Part shown: positions 34,720 to 46,161 of the stretch, one piece after another
Layout of the letters: each line of letters begins with the position of its first letter
Numbering within the stretch: the stretch's first letter is position 1
Source of the DNA: Paramarasmius palmivorus
Lineage: Eukaryota > Basidiomycota > Agaricomycetes > Agaricales > Marasmiaceae
Direction: 5' to 3'
DNA: 64,000 nucleotides
Assembly (NCBI GenBank): GCA_037176845.1
Contig: JAYKXP010000018.1
Span: forward strand, 558,001 to 622,000
Made by a program: the position numbers and the translations under genes
Notes under the pieces: generated by a model
What the model saw: the letters and a program-made list of their open reading frames with translations, nothing else
Database searches by the model: none
Told to the model about the DNA's origin: nothing

Positions 34720-35150
34720 TCCCAATGTTGGTCCGTGCGCGTCCCCTTTGCCCACAACTTTCCCGCGCTCCATTCTTTCCCCCCAACCACCACCATCCCC
34801 TTTCCACTTCGCTTTCCAGTGTTCCTTTCGCAGTGCGACGCGTTCTGGACACGTCACGATATCGGATCAAGATAGAAGGGTTGTGAGTCTGGTTTTGGAA
34901 GTTGGGTACGAGTTATTGAAGGCAGGTACGCAGTCACTACTCTCATATCTCCTATCAACCTGACGACGACTTTCAGTAATGCATCTCAGAGAAGATTTAC
35001 TGCTCCCTGGTAAGTTGTATCACCATACAGTGCCGGTACTCCGCTGACTACATTCCAGGATTCCAGCAGCCAGACACAATTGAAGACTTCGAGCGAGAAC
35101 CTAGGAATGGAAGAGAGAAGAGGTGTGTCAGGGCGGGTGGGGGGACCTAG
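34720..35150 (+). pseudogene. Small spliced gene or 5'-truncated remnant
   Basis: Three coding pieces join in phase: an exon ending ...VVSLVLEVGYELLKA (to about 34,925), a short exon VMHLREDLLLP (34,978-35,010) and a last exon FQQPDTIEDFEREPRNG ending in a TAG near 35,149. Borders are GTACGC/TTTCAG and GTAAGT/TTCCAG. I find no ATG in the first frame, so the start may lie in an undetected upstream exon or be lost. I do not recognise the family. Confidence 0.4.
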
Positions 35151-35159
35151 GGCATAGGG

Positions 35160-36880
35160 TTGCTCAAGGGGTATTTGAAGGCGGCAGTCGGCGTCGTTAA
35201 GGTATGTCAGGGCTATGTACGATGTTTGTATAGTAATAGCTATGGATACATTGATTTTACTACAAGATCTAGAAAGGAATGGAGCCCGAATACCCTATCA
35301 ATTAACGACTCTAGTGCCCCTATCCCATCCCATGGTGTCTGAAATATTCCGAGTTAAGCACGCGATAGGATGCGATCAGACAATCAGACGTTATGGGACG
35401 TCGTTTGACTTTGCCCTCATCCGATGACGTCCGATGGAACCTCACCGGGAGCTTAAGCTTCAGGTTCAGCGCTCAGCACACCGGAAGGACCAAAATTTCT
35501 GCTCAGCAGATATCCCTCAAACCCCCCACTGGAAGGTGTTCTGAAATATCGAATGATAAGCCATATAAGGATAATCGCGTCATGTGATTGCCCGATATGG
35601 TTAATCGGCAGCATTTCCATACACATATCCGTCGAGCATATTTTTTGGTAGCAGTGGCTACCACTGACAGGCACGAGTTCGGCCCTTGTCATTGATGAGC
35701 GCTGAGCACTCGAGTCTCCAAGCTAAATACCGTACAGTGCCTAAAGGCACCTCCCCGACAGTTACTTTTTGGGGCGGTTTTGTATAAAACCCGACCTGAA
35801 ATTAAAATTTAGTGAGTAAATCTGATGAGAAAATGCGATTTGCGATATCTTTGAAAATTTTCCCGCGGTGTTTCACTTTTTTGAGGAAAATTCTGACCTC
35901 GACCCCTCCAGAATTCAGTATTTCTGGTCTCAATCGACCACAAGTATCGCCCAATAGTCGAAAAAACCAAATGGATGATATGCGAAGTGGCCCCGCACCG
36001 TTCAGTGCGAGGGTCATCACCTGTGACTTCCAGATTGGGATGTCACAGTAACGCGCGACGTATCCTAAAAAGGAAAGTGCTTCACTTTCTTGAGGTCGGT
36101 GAAGGTGAACCTCATCCTAGCCGTTAGCCCTTTACAACATGGATACCTATAGGTATTAGCTTTCTATTTATCATGTTTTGAAGTTCAGATACTTACTGGT
36201 CCTGGTACAGAAAGAAATTTTTTATTTTGCCATGACGTGACTTTAGACACTGTACTGCTACCCTGGGCCTGAGATTCACCCTTTTACATTATTACATATG
36301 TAGTATCACCAAAACACGTGGATGTTGACTTGAAGATCTCACGATCGCGAAAACACTCAGAGCATTATCAACAATAGCCTTCCATATGCTCAGGTGTATC
36401 AACGGAATTAATTCAAGTGATATAATGTCCACTGGACGCTCGATGGTCTTACGACGGTATTAACCAAAATAATATTGAGGAGAGAAGTACCATGCGCACT
36501 TTTGGATCTTCTATTACCGATAAAAGACTCGCCCCAAAAAGTCACCGAAAAGTGCAGAATACCGATACAAGCTACCTCTTCAACAGGCTGGGGTGCTCTC
36601 GACTCAAAAGAAAAAGAGCAGCAGTCTGCGGACAGCGATGCACAGAGACTGGTGCGCAGCTATTGGTGGTAGCGGGTAAAGGAAAAGGCTGATCTATGTA
36701 TCCGATACGATAGAAAGATAGGCCAAGAGATAAAATTAATCGGCTCACTCTACCTCCGACCACTAATCAATCCATCGTAGGAACTGTCATCGTTCGCAGT
36801 CGGCGTAGTGACGGTAGCGCAGCACCATAAGACGTCGGTCGACAGTCAGCTCACCTCACTCACATCCGACCACGACCATC
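35160..36880. other. intergenic, no gene seen
   Basis: About 1.7 kb without a supported gene. It holds a short perfect hairpin (CAGTGG-CTA-CCACTG, about 35,651-35,665). The last 200 bp, from GATCTATGTATCCGATACG (36,692), are the USP promoter and 5' leader, which were duplicated at about 7.0 kb and in part at 24.4 and 30.9 kb. Confidence 0.5.
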
Positions 36881-39800
36881 ATGCCCAAGCCCAAACAACC
36901 TACACCTCAAGAACTCTACCGTGCTCGTAAAGCCCAAGAAGAAGCCTATCTCCCACCGGGTCTCTTAAACCATGGCAATACATGTTTCATGAATAGCGTT
37001 CTGCAGGGGTTGATTGCTACCAAGACCTTGCATGGGGCTGTGTTGAATTCTGGTCCCTCGGGTTCATCTCAGGGTCAAGGGAATGGCGGCCAAGAAGGAG
37101 CAGGAGATGCGGAAGGAAGAGTAACCAGAAGCAGGATACCACCAATCCTAACACCACACGAAGGATTCCCGACACCCATCAGCGATGCATTCCTTAATTT
37201 TATGGTTAGGGCATGGGATGTGCAATCTACTCGTCGCAGAGAGTCGCTTAGTCCCAGGTTTTTATTGACGACACTGGGAAGGAAATACGACCAATACCTA
37301 GACTTTGCGCAACAAGATGCTCATGAGTTTCTTCGGATTCTTTTGGATGCGATGAGGATGGAAGAGGTTGATGTACGTATATTTCTTGTTTTTGCGTATG
37401 TGTATACTGACGCTGTGCTATACAGATAATCAAGAAGCGACATCCCCGTCAACGTCCCTTACGGCGGCAGGGCACGCTTAAACCTCTTCCTGCGCCTTCA
37501 TTGCAACCCCAAACGTCGCCAATCCAAGCCCAAGACGAAGAACCACCCATACCATTACCAGACACACTCTTCTCAGGCATCCTTACCTCCATACTCGTCT
37601 GTCAGAAATGTAAACACATCTCCCAGACTTACGAGGACTTTTCCGATCTATCGTTGTCACTCAAACCCGAGGAGAACCGTGTAGGGAGACGAGAACGATT
37701 CCGGCGGCTTGTTGGGAAGGTTAGTGCGATGGGTGCTATGGGCAAGTCAAAGCCGAATGGAAAGGAGAAGGAGAAAGAACCTAGACGTTCTGATACCATA
37801 AAACCGGCGCCGCCTGCACCTGCACCTCTTCAACCACCACCAACACCGAGTGCACTACAAATTGTTCGTTCGTCATCAGTTCCACCATCTCCGCACCCTA
37901 ACACTTTAGAACCCGTTTCTGAAGATGGCGGCCGAAGGAGAAGCTGGGATGCCGCTCCTCTTTCGCCTTCTCCGCCTTCTGGTCTGCACAGCGAGGATGA
38001 AGATGCCGTTCTAGTCCCACACCCAGACTCCAATTCTTCCCCGCATCCGCATGTTGAGTTTGTTACGACAACAACTATGGATTCTTCTTCCTCTTCCCAG
38101 GCCAAGGAGAAGGAAAGGTCGCTCAACTGGGGCGAGAAACTCGGACGTAGGATCTCCTCTTCCATGGGATTAAGCCGCTCTGGTAGTCTCAAAGCGAAGA
38201 AAAGGAGGAGTAGATCTGGTTCAGTGGCGAATGCACAACCAATGCCAACCCCCAATACCGATGCTGTCATTGACATCTCACCGCTGAGTACACTCACAAC
38301 TACCACATCCATCGAATCCACTGGGACACCCGAGATCCGACTCATCTCACCCGGTGGTGAGGATGGGGATGCCACAGTTCGGCCGCGGAGTGCTACTACC
38401 AGTCAACAACCACAAGTCGGATCGGCCGGAGAAGACGGTGTAAAAATGGACCCCAAACCAAAAAAACCACGTCCGAAATCGCTCTCGCCGGCACCTTCGT
38501 ACCCCGCTCCCGTTCCAGGACCACGAACTGCTTTACCGCTCACCAATGGCGTCAAAGGCGGAGAGGTGAAGGAAGAGATCCACGTAAAGCGCTCCAAATC
38601 TCCGAAACCGCCCAAACCAACGAGAAAGGAAACAGCGTTCTTAAGAGAGGTTATGGCTGATCACCCTTCTCATTCTTCGCATTCTCACCATTCACAATGG
38701 GGAGATATGAAAAACTGGGGAGATGTCAGGAATTGGACTTCGGGTAGTAACGGAAGTATAGGAGGTGTTAGTGTCGAGGACTGTCTGAGGATGTTTACGG
38801 CTGTGGAGGTGTTGGATGGTGAGAATATGGTTGGGTGTCGAAGGTGTTGGAAGGTTCGAGAGGGGTGGTATCAAGATTCTGATTCCTCTTCCGACGATAG
38901 TGAAGACGAAGGGGAAAGGGAAGGCGTAGACGTCGACGCGACGCCTGTACCAAATCCACAAATGACGCCTCAGATACCATCACCGAGACCAACACCTCAG
39001 ATATCAACATCGACGTATCTACCGCACTCGGTGTCTTCGCCTGTCTTGGCTTCTCCAGTTCAAGCTCAAGAGCTGGATTATGACTTGCATCCTGTGCCAC
39101 CTCTGCCAATCTTGAGATCGTTCTCGTCGCACTCGTTACCGCCGACTTCACCGGTAGATGGGGAGGTGACTGCACGTCCTGGGTTTAGCTTCCCAGGGAC
39201 GGGGAACTCGTCTACGGATGTGTTGTACGATGCAAGAAATGGAGCAGGGGATTCGAGCTCGTTGCTCTCGGTGCCTAGTATATCTAGGTCGAGGAAGAGT
39301 AGTCTCACAGATGAGGAGAGTTCGGTCGTGTTGAGTAGTACTGAAGACGAAGTCTCTGATTCGTCTGGTGCTTCCGATGACGAGGATGGAGACGAATCTA
39401 CGCAGGCGACGACACCGAATCCCTCGATTTCGCATCCTTCGTTACCTCAGCAACCTCCTGCCGCCACTAATTCACCTAATCCCCAAAAATCCAAGAAGCC
39501 GAAGAAGCCGAAGCCTACACTTCTACGCCCAGCGTATAAGAGGTACCTTATACACACTCCGCCTCCGGTGCTTGTCATACACCTTAAACGGTTCCAGCAA
39601 ACTGCTTCATCGCCTTTTGCGATGTCTTTTGGTGCTGGCTTCGGTGGTAGTGGGTTCAAAAAGCTGGACGATTATGTAAGGTTCCCAGAATACCTCGATC
39701 TGAGGGGTTATTTGGCGCCAAAGAGGGAGGAATTTGGATTGCCGGTTAAGGGGGCAGTGAAAAGCGGAGAAGGCAGCGGGAGTGGTAAGAAGGAGAAGGG

Positions 39801-40111
39801 AAAGGACAAGGAGAAGTGTATGTATCGCTTATACGCGGTTGTTGTGCATATTGGTAACATGGTACGCTTTCTTGTTTCCGTCTCCTTCTACTTTGCTAAT
39901 GGGATGGGACGTACAGCTCGGGGGACATTATGTTGCGTATACTGCTCTGCCTTCACCTCCTGCACCAAGCGAAGGTGGAGAGAAGAAGGGAGAGAAAGAG
40001 AAAGAGGAGAGACAGTGGGCGTATATCAGCGATACGACGGTCCGTTTGACGACGTTGGAGGAGGTACTGAAGACGAAGGCGTACATCTGTTTGTATGAAA
40101 GGGTGTCGTAG
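36881..40111 (+). CDS. Ubiquitin-specific protease (USP family), 1040 aa
   Basis: Three exons (36881-37372, 37426-39861, 39917-40111) give 1040 aa. This is a C19 deubiquitinase, which removes ubiquitin from proteins using a Cys-His-Asp triad. The Cys box GLLNHGNTCFMNSVLQ has Cys35, QQDAHEFL lies in exon 1, and the ubiquitin-binding FSGILTS...VCQKC motif is at the start of exon 2. A very long Ser/Pro-rich insert splits the catalytic domain. The C-terminal half resumes with LVIHLKRF, and the His box GGHYVAY (His980) and ISD (Asp1015) lie in the last exon. The layout resembles the USP36/UBP16 branch, but the exact orthologue is not settled. The promoter and first codons have been copied to 7.0-7.6 kb. 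Confidence 0.9.
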
Positions 40112-40928
40112 TGGGTGTTAGGGTGCAACAAGAAGTTTGAGGCGGTGTGTTGAGAAGGATACCAGGTGTAGAATGTAGATTGAGATACCATAACGAGTGT
40201 TGTAGCATGGTGTATTACTTTAGTATCTACTAACGCGATGTAATAAAAATCGTTCTATTTAATAAGGAGCTGAAGACAGGCAATTGCTGCGAGTTCTTGT
40301 CTTGCCGCGGTATCTTTTGGGCGCTTACGCACTTGGTTCTCGACCGTCATCATCTCGCGAGTGGAACATGCGACTCGTTGCAGAATCCACCATGGTTCGC
40401 TGCAAAACAGACCGAACTCTGTCGAGAAATACGGTCTTAGGCCTCTACGAGAAGCAGAAGACTGATATTTATTCAATAGAGTTGGGGTGAGCGCCGTTCA
40501 GGTCGTTCAAGTTTACCCATGCGGTACTCGAATACCCACGAAACTCGGAGAACAATGCCAATAGTGAAGCCTGGAATAACTAGTGAGGTACGAGGCACAT
40601 CTTAGTGTGGACATGTACCTGGCTAAAATGACAAGGGACAGGTTACCCGAGCTGAACGTCCCTGGTAATGTCACGGAAGAGATGAAAGTCCTGCGGACGG
40701 TGTGTACGTGGTTTACCCCTGCTGAGCCTTCTAATGTTTTGACACGACAGAATTTCAGGGCGCTTGTGGGTTGAAAGCTCCGTTGCGATTCTTTATTGTA
40801 CGCCATGTCGGACGTGCCATTCATCGCGATGGGTTTATAAGGCCAGGAAATTGAACGTGGATTCTTCACACTACGTATACTTGAAACTCGTCTCGCACTA
40901 CACCCTACATCTCATTATCTGACACAAG
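40112..40928. other. intergenic, no gene seen
   Basis: The first 200 bp are the USP 3' flank. Overlapping short ORFs on both strands (40,255-40,870) lack splice-consistent partners. The end must include the promoter of the 40.9 kb gene. Confidence 0.4.
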
Positions 40929-43376
40929 ATGGAGCATGCCAATTCTAAAGGTTGGGCATCCTCCATTGGCTTTTCACTCAATTGGCTGACTGGCAATCAA
41001 GGTGGAGCCTGGTTTAATATGCCACAATGGGCACAGCCGCAGGAGCTACTCAAGAAGGGGTGTTTCGAACTATGCTTCTCCAACGTAACGGATAAAAATT
41101 TCAAACTCGCTGCTAAGGACGACTTGCTCAAAAACAAACAAGCTACATCGATTGACAAGCGAGGTAAATGGCTCATCGTTGTTGGCGTTCAAGGAATCTA
41201 TACTCATATAACGATATGAACAGATGGGTTTTCGATTTTGCCAATTGAAAATGGCCGCTCTTTTCAACCGACGGATCCCATCGAGAGAAACACAAGCGCA
41301 TCCGTGACGACGCGTAGGAATGCCGATGATATTAATCGTATCGGTTATCTACTTTCGGTCAAGAAATACGAAAAGTTAGACGTAGCTCCCAGCCAGGACA
41401 CTCAACCAGTTCCTGTCCCATTCATTCGCTATAACGACGCGAACTATTTGAAAGACAGGGTGCGGATGTTTATTACAGATTAAGATACACAAAAGAGCTC
41501 ACTGGTTGATATTCTCTCTAGAACTTATGGGATTATAAGTTCAATCTTCTCCCATACCAAGCGAAAGGAGATCTCATAGCCAATCGCACCTACCTCTTCA
41601 CCGCTGAACCAGGTAAAGAAGCCAATGCCGTCCAAAGGAACACATTTTTCCTGTATCAGGACCTAGAGGATCGGTTATGCGGCTCTCCTTCGACGCGGGT
41701 AGAGCTTTTCAAGAAGGATTGGTTGGCCGCACTTGCAGGGATGAAAAAGGAAGCTCTCGATAAACTCTATGCGTCCAAAGACGGTGGTGACAACTTGTTG
41801 AACCGCTTGTTTACCCGTGGATTACTTCCCGATCGACTAGAACTCGCTTCCATCCGAAAGAGTCTGCAGGAAGCGAAGTCAGATCAATATCATAGCCACT
41901 TTCCTATCTGGAATAGCGCAGGGAAACTTCACACTCCGTGGGAGAGTGCTCAGTTTTTGGGACAGCTCCTTGCACCAGTACCAAACGCTGACGAGGACAC
42001 TCCATCGTCCAATTTGGCTCGATTCATCTTTGGAAGGTTTTGCAGTACGATTCGCTCCTCTTTCTTCATTTTAATAATCTCACTGACTTTTCCTTGCAAA
42101 GAACTTCTCTACGCCGCGACTGTAGGCCCAGATTCTGATTGGAGTGTCGAGGCTCGCTATTGGAACGAACCCATAGATACCCCGACTCTAGTCAAGTTTT
42201 ATTACTATCTTCCTCCAGCGCTACGTCAACGCATGGACGTATACCCTGGCCTTACCACAGATCACTGGAAAGATGTCGTCAAGAAGGCACACAAGGCAGT
42301 CTACGACGAGATGAAAACAGAGACAATTAAACCTCGATTCCTTCCCGATGGCCCCGACGCGCAGTTCATAGACAATGACACAGGTTATCACAAGCTAGGC
42401 TCGCATCCACAGGGTCTGTATATCATCTATGTCTCTGATGCAGACTGGGTCAGGATGCAAGGTAAACCCAAAAAGATCCGGCCTGTGGCGTTGCCGTACC
42501 CGCAAGCCAAGTGGACACCCAGTGATACAATCAAGTATGGCGCTCTCGTTGCGCTGCAGCCAACCGTTCAAGGCGGCGATATTTGGACGCTCGTGACAAA
42601 CGACAAAGTTCGAGCTGCTAAAGCTTGGGGAAGAGGGGGCGGGCAAAACGCAGTCATGGGGGGTGCCAGTGCAAAAGAGGTCAGTTGCTACTTTCAGATA
42701 GTGAGACGATTCAATGCTTACCGTGCCTCCTGCGCTCAGGTTGCCAAAGATATGCTCAAAGTAGACGTTCCCGATTTCGAGGTGAGCAATAGCTGATGAA
42801 TTTCCACTTCAGATGTCTAATACGGCTGGATTTCACAGTGGCTTCACCGATGCGCCTTCTCATACGGGGGTTTGAAAGGCAAAGACACCGATCCCGACTC
42901 TGCACAGGTACCTGACAACCTCGTGTTGGGGACGTATGAAGCCAATACAACGATGATGCGGTATGAAATCTATCTCTTCTAAACAGAGTGTCAACTCAAG
43001 TACGGTTACCAGTTATGAACGGTATATCAAGCGCCTGGCCAGAAGGGACAACGTAACAAACGGAGGTGTTTTCCTTCGCACATCTCTCAAGTATGGCAAT
43101 CACCAACCAGACTTCTTTTGGAAAGCCCCCATCCTCCGATACAAGTGGGCTCTTGCCAAGAACGGCACTGAGCCAGCGACACATTATCGCGTGGTTGATA
43201 TTGACTTATTCGGCAGGGCTTACCCTACTCTGTTTGAAGTCAGGATGGATAAGGCGGCTGATGATCTCGTTTATAATGATGCCAGTAGTACTGGGGGAAA
43301 TCTGTACAAGGCAATCTATGAAAGTGGGTCCAACGGCACAGGACTCGATGCGGACGAGGACATTCCGAATATTTAG
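40929..43376 (+). CDS. Orphan protein, 699 aa, seven exons
   Basis: Exons 40929-41163, 41224-41459, 41522-42044, 42102-42679, 42740-42781, 42839-42960 and 43013-43376 join in consistent phase from the ATG of MEHANSKGW to a TAG at 43376. The borders are GT-AG throughout; the donor at 41460 (GTGCGG) is the least certain. I see no signal peptide or membrane segment. Near the C-terminus EWLHRCAFSYGG is followed about 25 residues later by NLVLGTYEANTTMMRYE, which recalls the H...N arrangement of some HNH-type nucleases; this is only a resemblance and the final His is not evident. A KYGNHQPDFFWKAPILRYKW stretch follows. No assigned function. Confidence 0.75.
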
Positions 43377-43624
43377 CCAATTGTATTGACTTGAATGTAC
43401 ATAGACTTAGGGTGTCGGATTACAGAGATGATTCTACGCATATGAATAAAGGAGCGTATGAGATTGAGCTAATTATAGTAGATCTAGAGTAGATGTAGAT
43501 GTATCACTGTATATGTGGTTGTGATATGCGAGGAGAGACGTACAAAGGGATAAGTCAATGTTTCTCGATCCCAAAAAGAATAACGTCTCAAGAATGACCA
43601 TGACCTACCACAATACCCACGCTA

Positions 43625-44507
43625 TTACCCCCTCCTCCTCTTCCCCTTCCCTGCCTCCAATACGGCATCCTTCCTCTCATTCACACGTTCCAGAAACTCC
43701 ACCTTGTCAAGATATCCAGCTCCGCCGCGCCGATTAGCCTCCAGTTCATCCTTATCCTCGGACGTGGCGGCACTCCAGTCCATAGCGCTCTTTTGCAGCA
43801 TTGTTATTTTCTTTGGTTTGTTGACCGAGGCTGTAGGTGCGGATAGAAGAGTTTTGGGCTTCCTGGGACCTGGTTTGGGTTTAGGCTTGGGATTCGAACT
43901 GGGATCAAGTGCTGTGGTAGAAGCGGTAGTAGAGACAGATGTTGTCGTCGTTGTGAGGCTAGGAGGCGGTGTTGACGCTGAAGGAGATGCTAAGGAGGGA
44001 GCAGTGTCAGACGTGGTAGACACAATCGGCCACTTCTTCGCTTCAGCCGAGTCTTCTGGCACTTCCACAATTTCTCTATATCCATGCACAAGTATGAGTG
44101 AAGAATAAGAGAGTAAGAAAGAGTACATACACGACCTCTTCACCTGCAAACAAATGTCTTCTTTCTATCTTGACCATCTTGACTTCTGTTTCCTTTTCCT
44201 TCTCTTTATCCTGAGCTACGGATGTAGTAAAAGCTTTCCATGTTTTATCCCGCGCTCTATATAGCACATGTGAGTAGTTGAGCCGCAACGACAGAGAAGA
44301 GTTGGCACGCACGTACTCTTTCTTCTCTTCCTCTGTCTCAGTCGGGGTCGTGGTTTGTTCTGCTATGCGAGGCCGTTTAGACGAGGGTTCGTCGTCAGAG
44401 TCATCGTCGGACTCGCTGTGGTCATGCTTGTCTGGAGGAGGAATGTAATCTGCATCGTCTTCGGAGTCTGAGGCATTGTCAAGAATCTTCGTCGTTGGGT
44501 TAGGCAT
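43625..44507 (-). CDS. SWC5: SWC5 / BCNT-domain subunit of the SWR1 chromatin-remodelling complex
   Basis: Swc5 helps SWR1 exchange histone H2A for H2A.Z in nucleosomes. The ATG is at 44507. An acidic N-terminus (SDSEDDADY, SESDDDSDDE) fits a histone-binding role. The C-terminal BCNT-C signature is clear: KKITMLQKSAMDW, DELEANRRGGAGYLDKVEFLERV. Exon 2 ends at 44131 and exon 3 runs 43625-44075 (GTATGT...TATAG, phase 2). Bases 44255-44308 are a possible further 54-bp intron (GTGCCA...TAGAG) that stays open if retained, giving 275 aa retained or 257 aa spliced. It is divergent from the Bin3 gene with only 102 bp between the start codons. Confidence 0.88.
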
Positions 44508-44609
44508 AATCGTCGGTATGGGTCGTGGTGGTCGCGAAAGAAGAGTTGCTGTTGCCGGCGCCTATTCCCGTTACCATCCTTCCTTCCCTTCCATCACAAT
44601 GCACATACA
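44508..44609. promoter_or_regulatory. 102-bp divergent promoter between SWC5 and Bin3
   Basis: This is the entire gap between two start codons on opposite strands. It must hold both core promoters and 5' leaders. It contains a pyrimidine-rich run (CCATCCTTCCTTCCCTTCC) in front of the Bin3 ATG and no clear TATA. Confidence 0.6.
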
Positions 44610-45607
44610 ATGACCGCTCAGCCATTTCACGGAAACTATCATGGGTGAGCATGGCATTCTGTCACTGTCATTGTATGTTGAGCTTCCATTAGCTACTATA
44701 CTAAACGTCCCACTGAGTCGGACGCCCGTCTCACCCTTTTACCGAAAGACATATTCAAAGGCAAACGCGTCCTAGATATAGGCTGCAACGAGGGATTCGT
44801 TACGATCCAAATTGGTATGTATGTAGCATGCACGCTCCATACATTGAGGGCTAAATGACAGGGCCAGCACAGAAATACCATCCTCAGAAAATTCTTGGTG
44901 TCGACATCGACGACACGTTAATCAGGGCGGCATGGCGAAAGAGAGCAGCTGTCTGGTCTCAGCAAGGACCCTCAGTGTCTTCCACTGTGCTGAATGCAGC
45001 AAAGGAGAGCTCGAATGGGAACCGCAAGCGTAAAAGACACGCCGAGAGTGAACCATCTACACCAGATTACTCGCACTTTCCACTTGCCTTCGAACACATG
45101 TTTGGACCACTTCCTGTTCCGCCTTCCCAAAACCGCGGAAAACACGTTTTTCCGCACAATGTCGCTTTCAGAACCATGGACTTTGTCGACGGCAGCTCTC
45201 CCGAACTAGAAGAATACGACGTCGTTCTCGCGTTCTCGATAACCAAATGGATACATCTCAATAACGGCGACGAGGGACTGGTCAATTTCTTCCGCAGAGT
45301 CTGGGATGTATTGAAACCAGGAGGTGTATTCATGCTAGAGCCTCAAGGCTGGGACGGGTATAAGAAGGCTAGGAGGCTAATCAAGACTCAACATGACCTC
45401 GAACTCCGGCCGGGTGATTTCCCGAGGGTATTAGCTGAGATTGGGTTCAGTGAGGTCGAGCATCTTGGGGTAGGAGCTGCAAATGAGGAAGGAAATGGTA
45501 TACTTTCTTCTCGCTCTTCTTCCTGATAGCTGATTCACTGCGTACACGGTACAGGAACAGGATTTGAACGCCCGGTCGATCTGTACAGAAAACCGTTGGC
45601 TTCTTGA
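44610..45607 (+). CDS. Bin3/MePCE-type RNA methyltransferase, 281 aa
   Basis: Exons 44610-44644, 44693-44814, 44862-45497 and 45555-45607 give 281 aa. The Bin3 family uses S-adenosylmethionine to put a methyl cap on the gamma-phosphate of small RNAs such as 7SK or U6. Visible motifs are VLDIGCNEGFVTIQI (SAM motif I), LGVDIDDTLI (motif post-I), FRTMDFV, DVVLAFSITKWIHLNNGDEG and GGVFMLEPQGWDGYKKA, followed by DFPRVLAEIGF and the C-terminal RPVDLYRKP, all in family order. A basic insert (KRKRH) sits between motifs I and II, as in other members. The length fits a fungal Bin3 protein without long extensions. Confidence 0.9.
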
Positions 45608-46161
45608 AGGTGATTTAGGGTATGTTTACTATATCCTCAACTGACGGCAAGGCGGAGGGGAAGAGATGCTTTTTTGAAATGGTCTGGGCTAAGGCCGCGT
45701 AAGGACGCTGGCTAGATGAATATGGGGCGCAGGCACGACGTGTATCAACCGCCGCGCTCGATGCAAAATGTAGTGGGGTCACTCAACGACGGTTTAGGCC
45801 TTAGGCAGAATACAGGAATGGAGCAACTTGTGTTTCCCGAGTTCACTCACGTCGTGCTGCCTTATTGGGTTGTACTCGTGATCACGTGTCAGAGTGGTGA
45901 AACGGTTCAATGTTTTTGTTTGTTTTTATCACCATTTTGGTCACTCTTTCTACCTCGAAAATGTGCTTTCTGGCTGATTTGCACTCTGTTCGACCTCTAG
46001 AGCACCAGTAGGCTGTTGCGCGCATTGGGCTCTGTGAGGTCATTGTCGTTTATGTAATTCAATCCACAGCCTTTGGACAGCTAGCGAACAAGCCGCCTTA
46101 GGCTTTGGCTTTCGTGAGCTCTCTTTCTCGTCCGACGCATTTCTTCTCCGTGATCTTTTTC
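45608..46161. other. intergenic with a promoter-like block shared with 50.78 kb
   Basis: No gene is supported. About 45,890-45,985 contains CACGTG and then TACCTCGAAAATGT, the same pair in the same order and similar spacing as upstream of the F-box gene at about 50,785-50,880. It may be the promoter of the 46.2 kb gene or a leftover duplicate. Confidence 0.4.

Noticed and set aside
35300..35375. 5S rRNA-like sequence (CCGAGTTAAGCACGCG context)
   Set aside because: Only the GTTAAGCACG core resembles 5S rRNA; the flanking stems and the typical basidiomycete 5S loops are not there.
37830..39435. Minus-strand ORFs within the USP gene
   Set aside because: Antisense shadows of the low-complexity Ser/Pro-rich insert.
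40255..40869. Possible gene on either strand between USP and the 699-aa orphan
   Set aside because: ORFs are short, overlap antisense, and no splice-consistent chain was found.
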